Below are positions 61,047-64,000 of a stretch of DNA of 64,000 nucleotides, piece by piece. Source of the stretch: Undaria pinnatifida. Its lineage: Eukaryota > Sar > Phaeophyceae > Laminariales > Alariaceae. Position numbers and translations under genes: made by a program. A model generated the notes under the pieces. It was not told the origin of the DNA. It was given only the letters and a program-made list of their open reading frames with translations, and made no database searches. The DNA lies in the NCBI GenBank assembly GCA_012845835.1, contig JABAKD010000004.1:3938265-4002264 (forward strand), written 5' to 3'. The stretch's first letter is position 1, and each line of letters opens with the position of its first letter.

Positions 61047-63303
61047 CAAGGGGCTACGCCGGCGGCCTGGACGGCCGCCGGTCGCAGCGCAGGATAGTAA
61101 ATATTAAGAGGGTAAGAAGTAATGCCAAGAGTTAGATGAAGTTTGTTCATTCATATATGGGAGATACTGGAAAGGGAAAATGCCGACAAATTTTTCCCGA
61201 TTTCCCGTGTGCGGCGGAACAATGCGAGAAGGCAGCCTGGAAATTATGGGAGAGCATGGCGCTTCACCCCAGCTGGGTGACGCTCTGCGTTGCTACGCAG
61301 AAAGGCGCGGCCACAGCTGCTGCTGTGCATATACCTGCTGTGCATATACCATTTGTAGCTTCGTGATGCTGCTGTGCATATACCATTTGTAGCTTCGTGA
61401 TGCTGCTGTGCATATACCATTTGTAGCTTCGTCATGCTGCAGGCTCATCATAGCTTCAGCTACTGCTGTACATCATGTACATGTACGTGCTGCTGATTTA
61501 TACGTGCTGCTGTAGACTACCGGGGGTTCAAAAATATTGAGAGTTCGCAGTTCTCCACGACGCCTAGCTGCTGCTGTGCATATACCATTTGTAGCTTCGT
61601 GATTCTGCTGTGCATATACCATTTGTAGCTTCGTGATGCTGCTGTGCATACACCATTTGTAGCTTCGTGATGCTGCAAGCTCATCATAGCTTCAGCTACT
61701 GCTGTACATCATGTACATGTATACGTGCTGCTGTAGACTTCGCAGTTCTCCACTACGCCTGGGTGGCATGTGTTCTCGGGGATTACGAACTTTTCTTCCC
61801 CAGATCCTAGCACAAACCTCGCTTAGTGGCCTTCACATTGGCGACGCCGGCCAGGTAATCGACCCCTCCCCGTGTGTCGGAGGTCAGAGAACACGTACCG
61901 AAGAAATAACGCGAAGAAATTAGCCCTGTGTGCAGACTACGCACCAAACGTCTCACAGGGCACGATTTTTCGGAGATCTCGTCGTAGATCTCGACGTCGA
62001 GGCCTCGCGCGCGCGCTACGGCGCCGAGCGGGCGGATCAGCTGAGCCGGTGGTTGCAGGCGAGGCGGGGGCACGCCTCAGCGAAGAAACCGCGCGGAAAG
62101 GCGGTCAGAGGCGGGAGATATCCGCAGACGTAAGGATGTGCATATGTGATAAGCGAACTAAGATATATAGATTTACAAGGGGCTACGCCGGCGGCCTGGA
62201 CGGCCGCCGGTCGCAGCGCAGGATAGTAAATATTAAGAGGGTAAGAAGTAATGCCAAGAGTTAGATGAAGTTTGTTCATTCATATATGGGAGATACTGGA
62301 AAGGGAAAATGCCGACAAATTTTTCCCGATTTCCCGTGTGCGGCGGAACAATGCGAGAAGGCAGCCTGGAAATTATGGGAGAGCATGGCGGTTCACCCCA
62401 GCTGGGTGACGCTCTGCGTTGCTACGCAGAAAGGCGCGGCCACAGCTGCTGCTGTGCATATACCATTTGTAGCTTCGTGATGCTGCTGTGCATATACCAT
62501 TTGTAGCTTCGTGATGCTGCTGTGCATATACCATTTGTAGCTTCGTCATGCTGCAGGCTCATCATAGCTTCAGCTACTGCTGTACATCATGTACATGTAC
62601 GTGCTGCTGTATAGACTACCGGGGGTTCAAAAATATTGAGAGTTCGCAGTTCTCCACGACGCCTAGCTGCTGCTGTGCATATACCATTTGTAGCTTCGTG
62701 ATTCTGCTGTGCATATACCATTTGTAGCTTCGTGATGCTGCTGTGCATATACCATTTGTAGCTTCGTGATGCTGCAGGCTCATCATAGCTTCAGCTACTA
62801 CTGCTGTACATCATGTACATGTTTACGTGCTGCTGTAGACTACCGGGGGTTCAAAAATATTGAGAGTTCGCAGTTCTCCACTACGCCTGGGTGGCATGTG
62901 TTCTCGGAGATTACGAACTTTTCTTCCCCAGATCCTAGCACAAACCTCGCTTAGTGGCCTTCACAATGGCGACGCCGGCCAGGTAATCGACCCCCTCCCG
63001 TGTGTCGGAGGTCAGAGAACACGTACCGAAGAAATAACGCGAAGACATTAGCCCTGTGTGCAGACTACGCACCAAACGTCTCACAGGGCACGATTTTTCG
63101 GAGATCTCGTCGTAGATCTCGACGTCGAGGCCTCGCGCGCGCGCTACGGCGCCGAGCGGGCGGATCAGCTGAGCCGGTGGTTGCAGGCGAGGCGGGGGCA
63201 CGCCTCAGCGAAGAAACCGCGCGGAAAGGCGGTCAGAGGCGGGAGATATCCGCAGACGTAAGGATGTGCATATGTGATAAGCGAACTAAGATATATAGAT
63301 TTA
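61047..63303 (-). mobile_element. Two head-to-tail copies of a 1.13-kb element with terminal hairpin
   Basis: CAAGGGGCTACG occurs at 61047 and 62176 (period 1129); the second copy ends near 63303. On the minus strand each unit begins TCTATATATCTTAGTTC and ends with hairpin CCGGCGGCC-GTCCA-GGCCGCCGG then CGTAGCCCCTTG. The hairpin, its spacing and the CCCTTG end are the same design as in element X, and both families share CTTAGTTC near the other end. Each unit contains a nearly identical 88-codon minus-strand frame of unknown meaning and several 34-bp TGCATATACCATTTGTAGC repeats. Confidence 0.6.
61318..61680 (+). repeat. 34-bp CTGCTGTGCATATACCATTTG repeats
   Basis: Groups of three to four units of CTGCTGTGCATATACC ATTTGTAGCTTCGTGATG occur at 61318-61440 and 61565-61680, and again in the second 1.13-kb unit at 62445-62550 and 62665-62780. 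Copy numbers differ between the units. Confidence 0.8.
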
Positions 63304-63530
63304 TATATCAATTTTGTTACGAGATCGTTTTTTTCGTATGACCCCTGGATTCAACCAACAACGAAAACCAGGCTTACTAAGCGAACAGTCTCTCTACTAG
63401 AAGACCACAAAGTCTAATTGATATCTATTATTTTTTATGAGGATCATTCTTTTTCCCCGATGACACCGGGATTCGAACCAACGAGAAGGCCTTGAGGCTT
63501 AAAGTGCATACCGGTACTACTACACCAGGT
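63304..63530 (-). other. tRNA-like B-box sequences, degenerate
   Basis: On the minus strand GGTTCGAATCCCGG (63466-63480 area) and GGTTGAATCC (63343-63354 area) resemble B boxes of tRNA or tRNA-derived SINEs. Neither folds into a full cloverleaf: the T-stems mispair and acceptor halves do not match. Probably SINE or tRNA pseudogene remnants. Confidence 0.35.
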
Positions 63531-63745
63531 TTGTACATACCATCAGGTAGGTACTACGCTGTTGGATCACAATGCACGCCCAGCTCAGATCAGTCCGGCT
63601 ATATACAGCCCAGCAGCGCAGCGTAGCGCCGTGCGGAGCCGTGCGGAGCCGTACGGTGCGCTGGCGTGCCCCTCGCTGCGGTGCTGCGTCGTGCTGCGCT
63701 GTGTGCTTTCTTTCGAACATAGAGCAGTACCGGGTATAACACGTG
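63531..63745 (+). repeat. Dispersed repeat R, diverged third copy
   Basis: Shares TTTGTACATAC, CGTTGTTGGA-like, CAGCTCAG and CTTTTGAACATA-like words in the same order as 45765-45950 and 60185-60360, with GC-rich expansions. Confidence 0.55.
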
Positions 63746-64000
63746 TTGTTGTGATGTGCTACTTTTCTTCTTTCTTCTTTTTCTACATTGATTGACATGT
63801 AGTCTATGTATTTAATTTGATCTTTCACGGGCCCCTGTTTTTTCCCCCACGCGAATTACCCCCGTACTGCCGATCAAAACGTAACACCGGTAACAAAAGC
63901 ACACACAGCACAGCTGAGCACAACAAGGCAACTTGCTCTGCACAAGCAGCTCTTGGCATTATCAAATCGCTGTTTGCACCAGATCATGGGCCTTCTCCTT

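Noticed and set aside
61807-62073. Conserved 88-codon minus-strand frame in both 1.13-kb units as a gene
   Set aside because: The two units are so alike that conservation of the frame says nothing about selection. No motif is recognisable.
63440-63535. tRNA gene on the minus strand
   Set aside because: A good B box is present, but the T-stem has mismatches, the acceptor halves do not pair and no anticodon arm of 5+7+5 can be placed. Treated as a SINE or pseudogene remnant.

Overview
This window reads as nuclear DNA of a eukaryote and is almost entirely repeats and transposable elements. There is no bacterial-style gene packing. Candidate coding pieces carry GT/AG splice sites, and long G/C homopolymers and CTG/TAG microsatellites are frequent. 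The mix of DIRS/Ngaro-like tyrosine-recombinase retrotransposons, a chromodomain Ty3/Gypsy element, Ty1/Copia, a LINE and hAT in moderately GC-rich DNA would suit an alga or another protist. That assignment is inference; I see no species-diagnostic gene.

Layout. 0-5.8 kb: dispersed repeats around a broken, 5'-truncated LINE (about 2745-4795). 6.4-8.6 kb: hAT-like relic whose transposase C-terminus lies between two arrays of a 42-bp palindrome-containing repeat. 8.5-13.1 kb: a large inverted repeat, its direct copy, and a second LINE tail. 13.1-15.6 kb: little recognisable. 15.6-28.0 kb: two abutting DIRS-type elements on the minus strand, each with split direct repeats in A-ORFs-B-A-B order. 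The left one carries a dead recombinase and a GC-rich minisatellite of about 3 kb. The right one has a good RT-RNase H frame and a recombinase broken by a 35-bp tandem duplication.

29.46-43.41 kb: a complete 13.9-kb Ty3/Gypsy element on the minus strand. It has 267-bp LTRs that look identical, a CCTGTG target duplication, gag with a zinc knuckle, and integrase followed by a chromodomain and a Tudor/SH3-like domain. No reverse transcriptase is recognisable. A broken NADAR (YbiA-like N-glycosidase) gene lies in the middle of the element. The leader holds an 84-bp tandem array.

43.4-49.3 kb: a possible small host ORF, dispersed repeats and copy 1 of an unclassified element ('X') that carries exons of a cysteine-rich gene. 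49.35-60.14 kb: a Ty1/Copia element (minus strand, GTAAC target duplication) with X copy 2 inserted in its 5' LTR. X copy 2 itself carries two TRIM-like mini LTR elements and a Gypsy LTR joined to a stretch of tRNA-Ser sequence. 60.1-64 kb: dispersed repeat and two head-to-tail 1.13-kb units whose hairpin-bearing ends resemble the end of X.

No intact conventional host gene could be established. The value of the window is as a record of transposition. It shows nested insertions, paired empty and filled sites, shared tRNA-Ser priming, and cargo genes carried by mobile elements.
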